A stretch of DNA of 64,000 bases from JBBDIJ01 sp040880485 (GCA_040880485.1 JBBDIJ010000014.1:41491-105490); one strand, 5' to 3'. Positions 9,723-18,613 are shown, counted from the first letter of the stretch. Translations and numbers: made by a program. The notes: generated by a model not told the origin, from the sequence alone.

Positions 9723-10430
9723 CTACTTTAATTTTAACATGTAACCGACGCCGTGGAGGGTGACCAGGTGTTTCGGATCGTCCGGGTGAAGCTCGATCTT
9801 GGCTCTCAGCTTGGAGATGTGGACGTCGACTGTCCGTGTGTTGGTGCTGTACTCGTAGCGCCACACCTTTTCGAGAAGTTCATCACGGCTGATCGGTTCA
9901 TTGCCACGGGATATCAGAAAGCGGACCAGCTCTACTTCTCGTGTGGATAGTTCGATCTCTTTTTGATCCGGCCTGTGAACCACCGCATTGTTCAGGTCTA
10001 TTCGAATTTCTCCCAGTTCAATAGAATCTACCGGATTCGATTTGGAGCGCTCCTTGTTGCGCCGGAGCCTGGCATTGATACGGGCCAGAAGTTCCTTGAC
10101 TCCAAATGGCTTTGTCATGTAGTCGTCGGCACCGATGTTCAGGCCTGTCACTTTGTCGATCTCCTGATCTCTGGCAGTTAGCATAATGATCGGAAAAGTG
10201 TACTGGAGCTCCCGAACCTCTTTACAGATATCATAGCCGCTTTTCCCCGGTAACATCAGATCCAGTAGCATCAGGTCGGGCTGAACTTCTTTGACGGCTT
10301 CAACCGCTTTCATGCCATCATCAACGACGTGTATATCGTAGCCCTCATTCTCCAGGGTATCCCGAAGGGTAAAGACAAGGCTCGGTTCATCTTCAACAAT
10401 CAGTATCTTACTGGGTTTACGATTCGACAT
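9723..10430 (-). CDS. OmpR/PhoB-family response regulator
   Basis: DNA-binding transcription factor of a two-component system. A receiver domain (about 8-120; acidic residues EDE near 14-16, phospho-acceptor Asp in LMLLDLMLPG near 57, Lys in MTKPFG near 107) is followed by a winged-helix Trans_reg_C domain (about 135-233). The open frame extends upstream to 10622, but that extension overlaps the kinase gene, and the receiver begins right after the internal ATG at 10428-10430 (SNRKPSKILIVEDE), so I place the start there. Only one base separates it from the stop of the upstream kinase gene, so they form one operon and presumably one signalling pair. Confidence 0.95.
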   Translation of the reverse strand: MSNRKPSKILIVEDEPSLVFTLRDTLENEGYDIHVVDDGMKAVEAVKEVQPDLMLLDLMLPGKSGYDICKEVRELQYTFPIIMLTARDQEIDKVTGLNIGADDYMTKPFGVKELLARINARLRRNKERSKSNPVDSIELGEIRIDLNNAVVHRPDQKEIELSTREVELVRFLISRGNEPISRDELLEKVWRYEYSTNTRTVDVHISKLRAKIELHPDDPKHLVTLHGVGYMLKLK

Positions 10431-10431
10431 A

Positions 10432-12150
10432 TTATCCGGGTTCGGCTTGCGGTTGCTTTTTTTTCGCAGGAAGGGCGATCGATTCCGGTTTCGACATGGC
10501 CGGGCTTTCGGCCGGAGCCGCTGTGGAGACCACGGGTATACGAGCCGTAAATGTTGTTCCCGACCCCGGAGAACTCTCGACAACCACATCGCCTTCATGG
10601 AGATGAACAAGATCGCGGACAATGGAGAGCCCCAGGCCGTGGCCTTTGGTTCTGGCTGTCATGGAATCTTCGATCCGATAGAACTTGTCAAAAATTCTCT
10701 TCTGAGCTGTGTGGCTGATTCCGACACCACGATCGGTTACCCGGAGTTCCATCCACTTCCCATTTCGGGCCACCTCGATAGCAATCTCCTTTTTGATACC
10801 GCTATACTTGATCGCGTTATCCACAAGATTGCTCAGAATGGTTTCGATATGGTCGACATCCACCATGGTCGTCGGAAGTCTGTCTTCTGTATTCAAGTGG
10901 AATTTGAATCCCCTGGACGTCACATAGTTGTAGTGGTTGCGAAACCAGGACTCTACCAGCTGGTCCAGATGTTGCGGGCTCTTCTGAATGATCGATTGGC
11001 CTGAGTCAATTCTGGCGACGTCAAGGAGTTTGTCGATCATTTTTCTCAGGCGGATGGTTTCATTGTATATGTGTGTCCCGTACGATTTCAGCCGCTCTCC
11101 ATCCGCTACCCGGCCATCCGAGATGTTTTCGCCGGCTGCCTGCATGGCAGCTAGCGGTGTTTTAAGTTCGTGAGTTACATTGGCCAGAAATCCAGCCTGG
11201 CGTTGTGCGAGCTCACGCTCGCGTTTGGCCGTTATATACATGAAGATCAGGGCTCCAAAGAGCGCGATAACCGCTGTTCCCAGGACGATCAGGTTTCTAA
11301 ACAGGGAGGTGTCCGATGCCGCAATGGCCGGAGAGTCCAGAAGTTGAGCATTCAGTATCCAGTTGTCCGGAAGGTCGGTATAACGCTGTCGCACCTGATG
11401 CTGATCGGAATGGCCGGTGTATGCATACGTAGTATCGGATACAGCCAGTACTTCCCCTGCCATCCAATCCCTTAACCAGAGTACCACACCGCTCTGCTCT
11501 GCGTTGCCAAACGTCTCCTGTAACTGGCTTTGAATAATCTGGTTCACCAGATAGTCCCGGTCGATCAAGAGCGTAATGTGGCCGACGACCCTGTTTTCTC
11601 GCAGATTAATAAGGGAGACCGTGAGGCTACGATGTGTGTCGAACGACGTGCGATAGGAGTGAACATATTCGCTGCTGAGGGCACGGGATCGAGACCGGGC
11701 GAGTCCGATCCCTTCACATACAATGTCTGATACACTTTCTACTGCCTTAAACTCCGCATTTTCTGAATCATAACGGTAGATTGGCAGGGTACTGTCCATA
11801 CAGTGATCCAGATCATGAGGAGACCAATATACGTCACTGAAAAGGGGATCATTAAAGGCGTCCGTCAGTTGACGGTGGAACTTTTCTGGAAACGTCCCCT
11901 TTTTCAGGTAATGATTCTCTACTGTTTTCATGTCGAACCGTCGCAGCCCGAAAAATGGAGAAGCGAACCGGTATCGGAGCTGATTGGCGAATTCGTCAAT
12001 CTGGTTGCGTTTGTTCTCCTCGGCTGCTTCAATTGTGGTTTCGTGGAGTTCGAAGAGTGAGTAGACATTCATACCCGTGAGGGTAACCACAGCGATCAGG
12101 CCGATCCCGAGGAAGATATTTCGTGTAGAGATAGAACGTTTCATGGTCAA
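10432..12150 (-). CDS. Membrane sensor histidine kinase
   Basis: Inner-membrane kinase for the adjacent OmpR-type regulator. A first membrane helix (about 12-30) and a second (about 288-310) enclose a large periplasmic sensor region of some 255 residues, which I cannot assign to a named ligand family. The HisKA phospho-acceptor lies in THELKTPLA, about 25 residues after the second helix. The HATPase domain has the N box DNAIKYSG, G1 DRGVGI and a final GHGLGLSIV. The cytoplasmic C-terminus carries a Pro/Ala/Lys-rich tail. The 572 residues and intact motifs suggest an active protein. It starts at the ATG complement ending at 12150 and is followed directly by its regulator gene. Confidence 0.94.
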   Translation of the reverse strand: MTMKRSISTRNIFLGIGLIAVVTLTGMNVYSLFELHETTIEAAEENKRNQIDEFANQLRYRFASPFFGLRRFDMKTVENHYLKKGTFPEKFHRQLTDAFNDPLFSDVYWSPHDLDHCMDSTLPIYRYDSENAEFKAVESVSDIVCEGIGLARSRSRALSSEYVHSYRTSFDTHRSLTVSLINLRENRVVGHITLLIDRDYLVNQIIQSQLQETFGNAEQSGVVLWLRDWMAGEVLAVSDTTYAYTGHSDQHQVRQRYTDLPDNWILNAQLLDSPAIAASDTSLFRNLIVLGTAVIALFGALIFMYITAKRERELAQRQAGFLANVTHELKTPLAAMQAAGENISDGRVADGERLKSYGTHIYNETIRLRKMIDKLLDVARIDSGQSIIQKSPQHLDQLVESWFRNHYNYVTSRGFKFHLNTEDRLPTTMVDVDHIETILSNLVDNAIKYSGIKKEIAIEVARNGKWMELRVTDRGVGISHTAQKRIFDKFYRIEDSMTARTKGHGLGLSIVRDLVHLHEGDVVVESSPGSGTTFTARIPVVSTAAPAESPAMSKPESIALPAKKKQPQAEPG

Positions 12151-12360
12151 TGCCTGATAAAAGGCTAATTATCAATCTAATATGTAGAAGGGGAGTATTT
12201 GATACGGTTTCGATTCTCCCTGCTGGCTGGTCTAACTGTCTCCGTCGGAGTCCAGCCAGGCATATCTATAACGCATGTTGTCATGCGTTGCAACATGCAT
12301 AATCGAAAAAAATAAGTGAAGAAGTAAGCGGATCGGAATCCTATAATAGAATTTTACAAC

Positions 12361-12750
12361 TCAATCCCGGTCTTCCTTGATACCCAGGTGCTTGTTAATT
12401 GAAGATTTAAGGTCTTCAAACTCGATGGGCTTGATCAGATAATCCAGGAATCCTGTAATCTGGGCTCTCTCCCGGTGCGAGGGGTCGGAATTTCCTGTAA
12501 TGTAGATAACCGGCACATCGGAAAAGGTCCTGATTTCGAGCATCGCCTCAATACCATCCATCTCTCCTTCCAGAGCGATATCCATCAATATGAGGTCGGG
12601 ATTGAGCTTTCGTGTCATGTCTACAGCTGTTTTGCCATAGACAAGCTCTCCTTCCGTATCGAAACCGAGCTTCTCCATGTAGCTCTCGAATAGAAGATTG
12701 AGAATGAGGTCATCCTCGACGATCAGTACTTTTTTTACGTTCTCAGCCAT
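12361..12750 (-). CDS. Single-domain response regulator (receiver only)
   Basis: A 129-residue CheY-like receiver with no output domain. Acidic pair EDD near 12-14, phospho-acceptor Asp in LILMDIAL near 56, conserved Thr/Ser in YITGNS near 86, and Lys in LIKPIEF near 107 are all present. Such proteins pass phosphate between kinases or act by protein-protein contact. The nearest kinase gene is downstream on the same strand after a 210-base gap, so pairing is uncertain. A related stand-alone receiver with a similar VIYITGNSD stretch is encoded at 58687-59133, where it directly follows a PAS kinase; these two may belong to the same subfamily. Confidence 0.9.
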   Translation of the reverse strand: MAENVKKVLIVEDDLILNLLFESYMEKLGFDTEGELVYGKTAVDMTRKLNPDLILMDIALEGEMDGIEAMLEIRTFSDVPVIYITGNSDPSHRERAQITGFLDYLIKPIEFEDLKSSINKHLGIKEDRD

Positions 12751-13075
12751 TACCGATCCATTTTAGTGGGAATGCAAATGAGTGTAACCTGGTCCGATTT
12801 CGGGCACAGGTTATCCATCGAGCCTGAAAATATCAAAATATTCTGAAATCAATAGGGTGTTTCTGCTATACCTGTGGCCGGCCAGGTCGGATTTGTAGTT
12901 GAGCCTGTGGTTACGTACCCTTGCATTGTTGGAGAATTGAATTAGTCTGTTTGCCGATACGTATTCCCGGAATGGGTGATTGGCCCGTATTTATGAGACA
13001 GCCTGAGGCTCAGAAGGGTCAATAGGTCGTATGACACACGAATCAGGATAAAAAGATAACCAACAACTCGATCAT
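12751..13075. other. Intergenic region, nothing assigned
   Basis: A 325-base gap between the divergent receiver gene and the propeller lipoprotein gene. It must carry promoters in both directions, but I see no convincing Bacteroidota -7 element, no strong hairpin, no repeat and no small ORF with coding character. Confidence 0.5.
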
Positions 13076-14293
13076 ATGTTTTACCTGTCTTTAGTCAAGT
13101 TGCGGCACACTGCATTTCTTCTTCTTCTTCTCACTCTGTTCCTCCTTCCCGGATGCGACGATGAGGATGGGAACATCACCGGGGTGGGAGACAACGGAGA
13201 TGAGAATGGCGACGAAATTCAGGAACCGGAACCGGAACCGGTTGCAACGTGGGTTCAGCAAGATTCGGAGCTACCGTACGAAGTGATCCTGAACGGGGTC
13301 AGTTTCCGGGATGAACTGAATGGGTGGGCCGTCGGGACCGGCCAGGTACAGGGAGTCGCCCTCCATACCACGGATGGAGGTGCGTCCTGGGAGCAACTGT
13401 CGGAAACCAGTAACGGGAACAAGTATTCACTGAGAGACGTGGAGTACCTGCCATCGGGGCTGGCTGTGGCTGTTTCTTTCGAAGGGTACCTCCAATACCG
13501 GAGTGACGGCGAAATGAATTGGCAGGTGCTGGAGTTTGAGGAGATCCGGGAGGAGTTTGAAGAGGGGAGCATGCGGTTTCAGGCTGCGTACGCGCTGGAT
13601 GATGATTATTGGTGGATTGCCGGGGCGGCGGTCAGCTTCAGTGAGGAGTCAGGATATGTCATACGACCGCTGATCCTCCATACAGGAGATGGAGGTGAAA
13701 ACTGGGAAATACAGTTCGACCCGAATCAAACGGAACTTTATAACCATCTTTTGGACATCTACTTCGTAGATGACGAATACGGCTGGGCAGTCGGTTCACA
13801 CGGCAACCGTCTTCACACGATCGACGGTGGTGTAACCTGGGAAGTGGACGTTGGGGCAACAGTGCCGCATTTAATGCAAGAGTATGAGGATCTCCACTCC
13901 ATCACGTTCATAAATACGAGCACAGGATGGATGGCTGGAAATGGAGGGGTCATCGCGCATACCACGAATGGAGGAGCGTCCTGGGACATCCAGATGGAGG
14001 TGGACTCTTCTCATCCGGGCAGGTTGTTCAATTCGATCCATTTCACTGATCACGATCACGGCTGGGCGGTCGGCATCGATGCCAACGAAGACGGGATCAT
14101 CTTCCGAACCACCGATGGAGGAAGCGAATGGAAAATGGAGGATTCAGGATTCGGTATGGCCGAAAGATACCAGTCCGTCGTATTCCTGAATCCGGATACC
14201 GGTTGGGTCGTTGGCAGGAAGATTCAAAGTGGGGAGCCTATGCCATTCATCCTTCATCGCAGTATGGTGATACCGGGGATTCTCCAGCAGTAA
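13076..14293 (+). CDS. Ycf48/BNR-like beta-propeller lipoprotein
   Basis: Secreted protein with a signal peptide and lipobox (LFLLPGC, Cys near residue 27), then an acidic linker rich in E/P (EPEPEPVATW), then repeated blades with the pattern HTTDGG..W and GWAVG typical of Ycf48/photosystem II stability-factor-like and BNR/sialidase-type propellers. At least five copies of the T-x-D/N-G-G-x-x-W pattern are visible between about 90 and 370. The 405 residues would hold about seven blades. No Asp-box catalytic context for a sialidase is evident. In Bacteroidota such proteins are common surface or periplasmic proteins of uncertain role. It stands alone, 228 bases before arsR. Confidence 0.85.
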   Translation: MFYLSLVKLRHTAFLLLLLTLFLLPGCDDEDGNITGVGDNGDENGDEIQEPEPEPVATWVQQDSELPYEVILNGVSFRDELNGWAVGTGQVQGVALHTTDGGASWEQLSETSNGNKYSLRDVEYLPSGLAVAVSFEGYLQYRSDGEMNWQVLEFEEIREEFEEGSMRFQAAYALDDDYWWIAGAAVSFSEESGYVIRPLILHTGDGGENWEIQFDPNQTELYNHLLDIYFVDDEYGWAVGSHGNRLHTIDGGVTWEVDVGATVPHLMQEYEDLHSITFINTSTGWMAGNGGVIAHTTNGGASWDIQMEVDSSHPGRLFNSIHFTDHDHGWAVGIDANEDGIIFRTTDGGSEWKMEDSGFGMAERYQSVVFLNPDTGWVVGRKIQSGEPMPFILHRSMVIPGILQQ

Positions 14294-14495
14294 AGTCCTG
14301 ATAAAGTGAGGGCTTGTATTTTCCGAAACCGGAATTGGTGACGGACAAATTCAGGGTCAGATGGTTTCGGTTAGCAGAAATCTGAACCCCTCACATGGGT
14401 TCCACTTCAAACTTCTCTTTCATCGTTTCAGAAAATTTTTGCGTTTTAAAGTCAATGAACTTCTTCTTTGCATAATCAAATACAGCAGACTAGAT

Positions 14496-14517
14496 TTAAT
14501 CGTAAAAAAACGATTAA
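14496..14517. promoter_or_regulatory. Palindromic operator of arsR
   Basis: Perfect inverted repeat TTAATCGT, six-base A-rich spacer, ACGATTAA, ending three bases before the arsR start codon at 14521. The same arms with the same spacer length occur before arsD at 15894-15915. Its position over the likely ribosome-binding and promoter region fits autorepression by ArsR, whose family binds such 12-2-12-like dyads. Binding is inferred. Confidence 0.8.
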
Positions 14518-14520
14518 GAA

Positions 14521-14859
14521 ATGACGAAAGCAATTCCCATAGATCTTTTAGAGGAGACACTGGTGCAATCGGCAACAATAGCCAAAGCATTGGGTCACCC
14601 TGTCCGCATTGCAATTTTGAAAATTCTGGCCGAGCGGGATACCTGCTTTTGTGGGGATCTCACGGAAGTCATACCGCTGGCTCAATCAACGGTTTCTCAG
14701 CATCTGAAGGCTTTAAAAAAAGCCGGATTGATCACTGGAGAAGTGGAGGGGGTCAGAACCTGTTACTGTCTGAACCCGGATGGCATCAAAGACTTGAGCA
14801 ACCTGCTCAACAATCTTTCGGAAGAATTGCTGAATCCGACAGTGAAGAATTGCTGCTGA
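14521..14859 (+). CDS. arsR: ArsR/SmtB-family arsenic-responsive repressor
   Basis: Dimeric winged-helix repressor released from DNA by arsenite or antimonite. Residues 15-90 form the HTH_5 domain, with the recognition segment LAQSTVSQHLKALKKAGL. Candidate metal ligands are Cys42 and Cys44 in TCFCGD at the start of the DNA-binding helix region, as in other ArsR proteins, plus a C-terminal Cys pair (111-112). Its 112 residues match the family. The start ATG is three bases after the palindromic operator. Downstream arsenic genes share an identical operator, so ArsR probably controls itself and the arsDA transcript. Confidence 0.95.
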   Translation: MTKAIPIDLLEETLVQSATIAKALGHPVRIAILKILAERDTCFCGDLTEVIPLAQSTVSQHLKALKKAGLITGEVEGVRTCYCLNPDGIKDLSNLLNNLSEELLNPTVKNCC

Positions 14860-14923
14860 TGAAGATCATTTGTCGCTGTGGCACCGGTTTTGATCAAATA
14901 ACTTCGCAACGTCAATAATCTGA

Positions 14924-14995
14924 ATGTCATCGGATAATCCTGATGAGGTGAAAGAGCTTCTTAGTGCCGGGGACTATCAGAAGATTATCGATTGA
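14924..14995 (+). other. Tiny ORF between arsR and the phosphoesterase gene
   Basis: A 23-codon frame starting ATG at 14924 (MSSDNPDEVKELLSAGDYQ...) with coding-like composition. A second 18-codon basic frame (15008-15063, MVRESKNF...) ends in a TGA that overlaps the phosphoesterase ATG at 15060. Neither is recognised. They could be a leader peptide, or remains of a lost gene, since arsM- or arsC-like genes often occupy this position in ars operons. Low confidence that either is translated. Confidence 0.25.
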
Positions 14996-15059
14996 TTGCC
15001 AAGTAGATGGTGAGAGAAAGTAAAAACTTTATAACCTATAAAAAGAAACTGCTCAAGAA

Positions 15060-15827
15060 ATGAAAATTGCTCTATTTAGTGATATACACGCAAATATCGA
15101 TGCACTCAAAGAAGTGCTGAAAGATATCGATTCCAGGAAACCGGATGCGATCTACTGCCTGGGAGATCTGGTCGGCTATGCGCCTTTCCCGAACGAGGTG
15201 ATCGAAACCATCCGCTCCCGCGGATTCCCGGTGATTGCCGGAAATTATGATCAGGGAGTGGGAGCCTGGAGTGATGATTGTGGATGTGCCTATAAAACGG
15301 AGAAGGAGCAGTCCATGGGGGATCAGTCCATCGCCTTCACCAATCAGATTGTTACAGACGAAAATCGCGCCTATCTCCACTCCCTGCCCGCGCACCTGAG
15401 AATTGAGTTCGGAGTCAATGGAAATCCCTGGAATATGCTCCTGGTGCACGGCAGTCCGCGAAAAATCAATGAGTACCTGTTTGAAGACCGCAAGGACGAG
15501 AGTATGCTGCGAATGATGCGAAAGGCCGACACACACCTGATGGCATTCGGCCATACACACAAACCCTATCACAAGGCGCTGAAAGATGAAGACGACCGAC
15601 TTCGGCATGCGATCAACATCGGCTCCGTAGGCAAACCGAAAGACGGTAATTCCGATGCCTGCTATGTGATTCTGGAGTGGGATGGAGACCTGGATCTGAC
15701 TCGTGAAGACAGTTTGCAGGTCACTTTTATGAGGGTTCCCTACCCGGTTGAAAAAGCAGCCAGAGCTGTTGAGGAGAGCCCGCTCCCGGATGCGTTCGCC
15801 GATATGCTTCGAAACGGGGGTAGTTAA
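15060..15827 (+). CDS. YfcE-like metallophosphoesterase of the ars locus
   Basis: Calcineurin-type phosphoesterase with two divalent metals. All signature blocks are present: SDIHAN near residue 7, GDLVGY near 39, GNYD near 61, VHGS near 130, and GHTHKPY near 160. The 255 residues fit the stand-alone cytoplasmic class. It sits between arsR and arsD, and metallophosphoesterases of this kind occur in arsenic gene clusters of other bacteria, where a link to organo-phosphate or arsenate ester metabolism has been suggested. The substrate cannot be read from the sequence. It precedes the second ars operator, so it may be transcribed with arsR. Confidence 0.88.
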   Translation: MKIALFSDIHANIDALKEVLKDIDSRKPDAIYCLGDLVGYAPFPNEVIETIRSRGFPVIAGNYDQGVGAWSDDCGCAYKTEKEQSMGDQSIAFTNQIVTDENRAYLHSLPAHLRIEFGVNGNPWNMLLVHGSPRKINEYLFEDRKDESMLRMMRKADTHLMAFGHTHKPYHKALKDEDDRLRHAINIGSVGKPKDGNSDACYVILEWDGDLDLTREDSLQVTFMRVPYPVEKAARAVEESPLPDAFADMLRNGGS

Positions 15828-15893
15828 GCTCCTGTTGAAAACGGCAGATCAGGAGAGAATACGACATGAATATGCTGTTGGAATTGGTCTCTA

Positions 15894-15915
15894 TTAATCG
15901 TAATTTTACGATTAA
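15894..15915. promoter_or_regulatory. Palindromic ArsR operator of arsD-arsA
   Basis: Second copy of the perfect dyad: TTAATCGT, six-base spacer AATTTT, ACGATTAA, with one further A/T pair outside each arm. It ends 12 bases before the arsD ATG at 15928. Identity of both arms and of spacer length with the arsR operator at 14496-14517 argues that one repressor controls both transcripts. Confidence 0.82.
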
Positions 15916-15927
15916 TTAACTTATCAA

Positions 15928-16536
15928 ATGGACGGAATGGAAAAATTAACGAAACAGTCAACACGGATAGACATTTATGACCCTGCGATGTGTTGCAGTA
16001 CTGGTGTATGTGGTCCGGATGTAGATGATGAGCTTATTGATTTCTCAAATGATGTAAAATGGTTAAAAGATCAGGGCCTGGAAGTGAAACGGTATAACCT
16101 GGGTCAGGAGCCGGAGGCGTTCAAATCCAATCCTGAAGTACTTTCGCGGCTGCAAAAAAAAGGATCCCAAGTATTACCCCTGATCATGATCAACGGAGCC
16201 ATTGTATCAGAAGGCGGTTATCCGGATCGCCGTCAATTTTCCGAGTGGCTGAAACTTTCATCCAGAACGGCTCTGCAGGAAACCCCGTTGCATTACACTC
16301 AAAAAGTGGAAACACTTGTTGCTTTGAGCGCTTCTGCAGCGGCCGGTTCGCATGACACGCTTCAGCAATTGTACCAACAGGGTATTACGCTGGGCCTTCA
16401 GCGGGAAGAGCTGGTCCGGGCCATACAAACGGGAATCGATATCCGGCAACAAAACCTTCAGGAAACTCTCCAAACAGCGAATGAGCTAATCGGAGTGACG
16501 ACTGGTGGATGTACACCTGGCGGAGGTTGCTGTTAG
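15928..16536 (+). CDS. arsD: ArsD arsenite metallochaperone with CMD-like C-terminal extension
   Basis: Delivers As(III) or Sb(III) to ArsA. The N-terminal 115 residues are a clear ArsD domain, with IYDPAMCCSTGVCGPDVD carrying Cys22, Cys23 and Cys28, equivalent to the essential Cys12/13/18 of the plasmid R773 protein. ArsD is normally about 110-125 residues; here it is 202. The added segment (about 125-190) reads like one half of an AhpD/carboxymuconolactone-decarboxylase fold (LVALSASAAAGS followed by a helix with GITLGLQREELVRAIQTG) but lacks the CxxC redox pair where it would sit. The protein ends in CTPGGGCC, a further Cys cluster (195, 201, 202). It has its own ArsR operator and lies 27 bases before arsA. 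An ATG at 15937 is an alternative start. Confidence 0.92.
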   Translation: MDGMEKLTKQSTRIDIYDPAMCCSTGVCGPDVDDELIDFSNDVKWLKDQGLEVKRYNLGQEPEAFKSNPEVLSRLQKKGSQVLPLIMINGAIVSEGGYPDRRQFSEWLKLSSRTALQETPLHYTQKVETLVALSASAAAGSHDTLQQLYQQGITLGLQREELVRAIQTGIDIRQQNLQETLQTANELIGVTTGGCTPGGGCC

Positions 16537-16563
16537 GGTTGAGGAGTAAAAAATGGAGCTGTC

Positions 16564-18342
16564 ATGAAATTACCTCAAATAACACCTTACATCTTCTTTA
16601 CAGGAAAGGGCGGTGTAGGAAAAACATCGCTGGCAAGCGCGACAGCCGTGAAACTGGCTGAAGAGGGGAAGAATGTACTGCTGATCAGCACGGATCCGGC
16701 TTCCAACCTGAAGGAAGTGCTTGAAACGGATATTACAGATAAGATCACATCTGTAAACAGCGTTCCGAACCTTCATGCAGTCAATATCGACCCGGAACGA
16801 TCTGCCGAAGAGTACCGAAACCGCGTAATTTCACCTCTGGAAGAGATCCTGCCGCAGGAGGAAACCGACAACATTCGCGAGGAGTTATCCGGGGCATGTA
16901 CTACGGAGATTGCCGCTTTTGATGAATTTACCCGATACATTGCCGGAGACGGAGAAGGCCAGCCGTACGAGGTCATCATTTTCGATACGGCGCCAACGGG
17001 CCACACCCTGAGATTACTTGAGCTGCCTGCTGCCTGGAGCGAATTTATTGAGCATAATCCCGATGGAGCCACCTGTATCGGGCCCTCATCCGCACTGAAA
17101 ACTAGTCAACAGCGATATCAGAATGTCGTTGACAGGTTGAAAGATAAACAGGCCACTACCATTTATCTTGTCAGTAAACCGGAAGGTTCAGCATTAAAGG
17201 AGGCGGATCGATCCAGCAGGGAGCTCCATGAGATGGGTTTGTCGAATCAACTGCTTCTGATCAATGGCTATTTTGAGCCGATTGACAAATCCGATGACGT
17301 TGCAGTAAACATGCAGCGACATGCAGATGAGGCCATTAAAGGTATGCATGAACGGCTTAGCCAGTTGGAACGACTGGTCTTCCCGCTGCGCCCATACAAT
17401 CTTCTTGGCATTGACCGGCTGCGGACGGTATTTGAACCGCTGGACATAGAGAGCATTCAGAAGGCCAGCTCGACGTTGCCCGAAGCAGAGGTTGAAAGCC
17501 ACCTGCCGGATTTACGGCAACTGGTGGATGATCTTTGCCGGGACCAGAAACATGGACTGGTCATGACGATGGGGAAAGGTGGTGTTGGAAAAACTACCGT
17601 TGCCATTGCCGTCGCCTTTGAACTTGTCCGTCGCGGACATGCTGTTCATCTTACTACCACCGACCCTGCCGCTCACCTTTTGGACCAGGTTTCAGAGATG
17701 GAAATTTCTGAATTGTTAACCATCGATCGCATTGATCCGAAAAATGAAAAAACGTCCTATATCGAAAAGGTGATGAACCAAAAGGCAGATAAGCTTGATG
17801 AAGAAGGGCGAAAGCTGTTGCGTGAAGATCTGGAATCCCCCTGCACAGAAGAAGTGGCTGTTTTCCAGGCATTTTCAAAAGTGATTCATGAAGCCAGACG
17901 CAAGTTTGTTGTTGTCGATACGGCTCCTACCGGTCATACATTGCTGCTGCTCGATACAACCGGCAGTTATCACAGAGAAGTGCTTAAGAATACGTCCATT
18001 TCTGCCGACAGGATGAAAACACCATATATGTACCTGCAGGACCCGGTCTATTCCAAATTGTTAATCGTTACCCTGCCGGAAACCACACCGGTAACAGAAG
18101 CTGCTGCTTTGCAGGAGGATCTTCGCCGATCAGGTATCGAACCGTTCGGATGGGTAGCCAATCAGAGTATGGCCGCAACCCAGGTTACAGACCCGTTACT
18201 GAAGCAGCGGGCTGCTGAAGAACGACCATTACTGGAAAGGATCCAGGAAGAGTTCTCAGGCAGGGTTTATAGCATTCCCTGGATTTCCGGCTCCAATGTG
18301 CTGAATAGTCTTTTAGAAAAACAGTTGGAGAGTGAATTCTGA
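16564..18342 (+). CDS. arsA: ArsA arsenite-stimulated ATPase
   Basis: Soluble ATPase that energises an ArsB- or Acr3-type arsenite exporter. It is the full double-domain form: P-loops GKGGVGKT at residues 14-21 (A1) and about 337-344 (A2), each followed by the DTAPTGHTLR/L signature loop, and conserved Cys residues for As(III) binding in SGACTTE (A1) and SPCTEE (A2). Length 592 is normal. It follows arsD closely and receives metal from it in the known systems. No exporter gene is present in this window: downstream, after a 67-base gap, lies a truncated stress-protein gene and an insertion-sequence remnant. ArsA here either serves an exporter encoded elsewhere or is stranded. Confidence 0.96.
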   Translation: MKLPQITPYIFFTGKGGVGKTSLASATAVKLAEEGKNVLLISTDPASNLKEVLETDITDKITSVNSVPNLHAVNIDPERSAEEYRNRVISPLEEILPQEETDNIREELSGACTTEIAAFDEFTRYIAGDGEGQPYEVIIFDTAPTGHTLRLLELPAAWSEFIEHNPDGATCIGPSSALKTSQQRYQNVVDRLKDKQATTIYLVSKPEGSALKEADRSSRELHEMGLSNQLLLINGYFEPIDKSDDVAVNMQRHADEAIKGMHERLSQLERLVFPLRPYNLLGIDRLRTVFEPLDIESIQKASSTLPEAEVESHLPDLRQLVDDLCRDQKHGLVMTMGKGGVGKTTVAIAVAFELVRRGHAVHLTTTDPAAHLLDQVSEMEISELLTIDRIDPKNEKTSYIEKVMNQKADKLDEEGRKLLREDLESPCTEEVAVFQAFSKVIHEARRKFVVVDTAPTGHTLLLLDTTGSYHREVLKNTSISADRMKTPYMYLQDPVYSKLLIVTLPETTPVTEAAALQEDLRRSGIEPFGWVANQSMAATQVTDPLLKQRAAEERPLLERIQEEFSGRVYSIPWISGSNVLNSLLEKQLESEF

Positions 18343-18409
18343 ACATGTTCAATCTTTCGTGACCGGATGTGTTCCTATACCTCATTTTACCTGAAAATAA
18401 AACCATGAT

Positions 18410-18613
18410 ATGGAACTGAAACACGCTGTTGTTGCACTCGATCTGTCTGATTCCAGCAACACAATTATTTGCTACCTGCCGGAGCTTAAAAATTTGGGTC
18501 TGGAGAAGGTTACATTGCTCACTGTCGTATCCAATCCCTATCCAGGCGGTCCGAAGAAATTTGACAGGTCCTCTTTTCAGGAAAAGTTGAATCATTTAAA
18601 AACAACGTTGTGA
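18410..18613 (+). pseudogene. Universal stress protein gene, truncated by IS element
   Basis: The 67 residues match only the first part of a UspA domain (HAVVALDLSDSS..., then a strand ending LTVVSNPYP). UspA domains are about 140 residues, and the ATP-binding G-2x-G-9x-G(S/T) motif is missing. The frame ends in a TGA made by the first bases of the insertion sequence at 18611, so the truncation is caused by that element. Before damage it was probably the third gene of the arsD-arsA transcript. Usp genes are common companions of ars operons. Confidence 0.85.

Noticed and set aside
10431..10622. N-terminal extension of the OmpR-type regulator
   Set aside because: It overlaps the kinase catalytic domain and precedes an ATG exactly at the start of the receiver; it is a shadow of the kinase gene.
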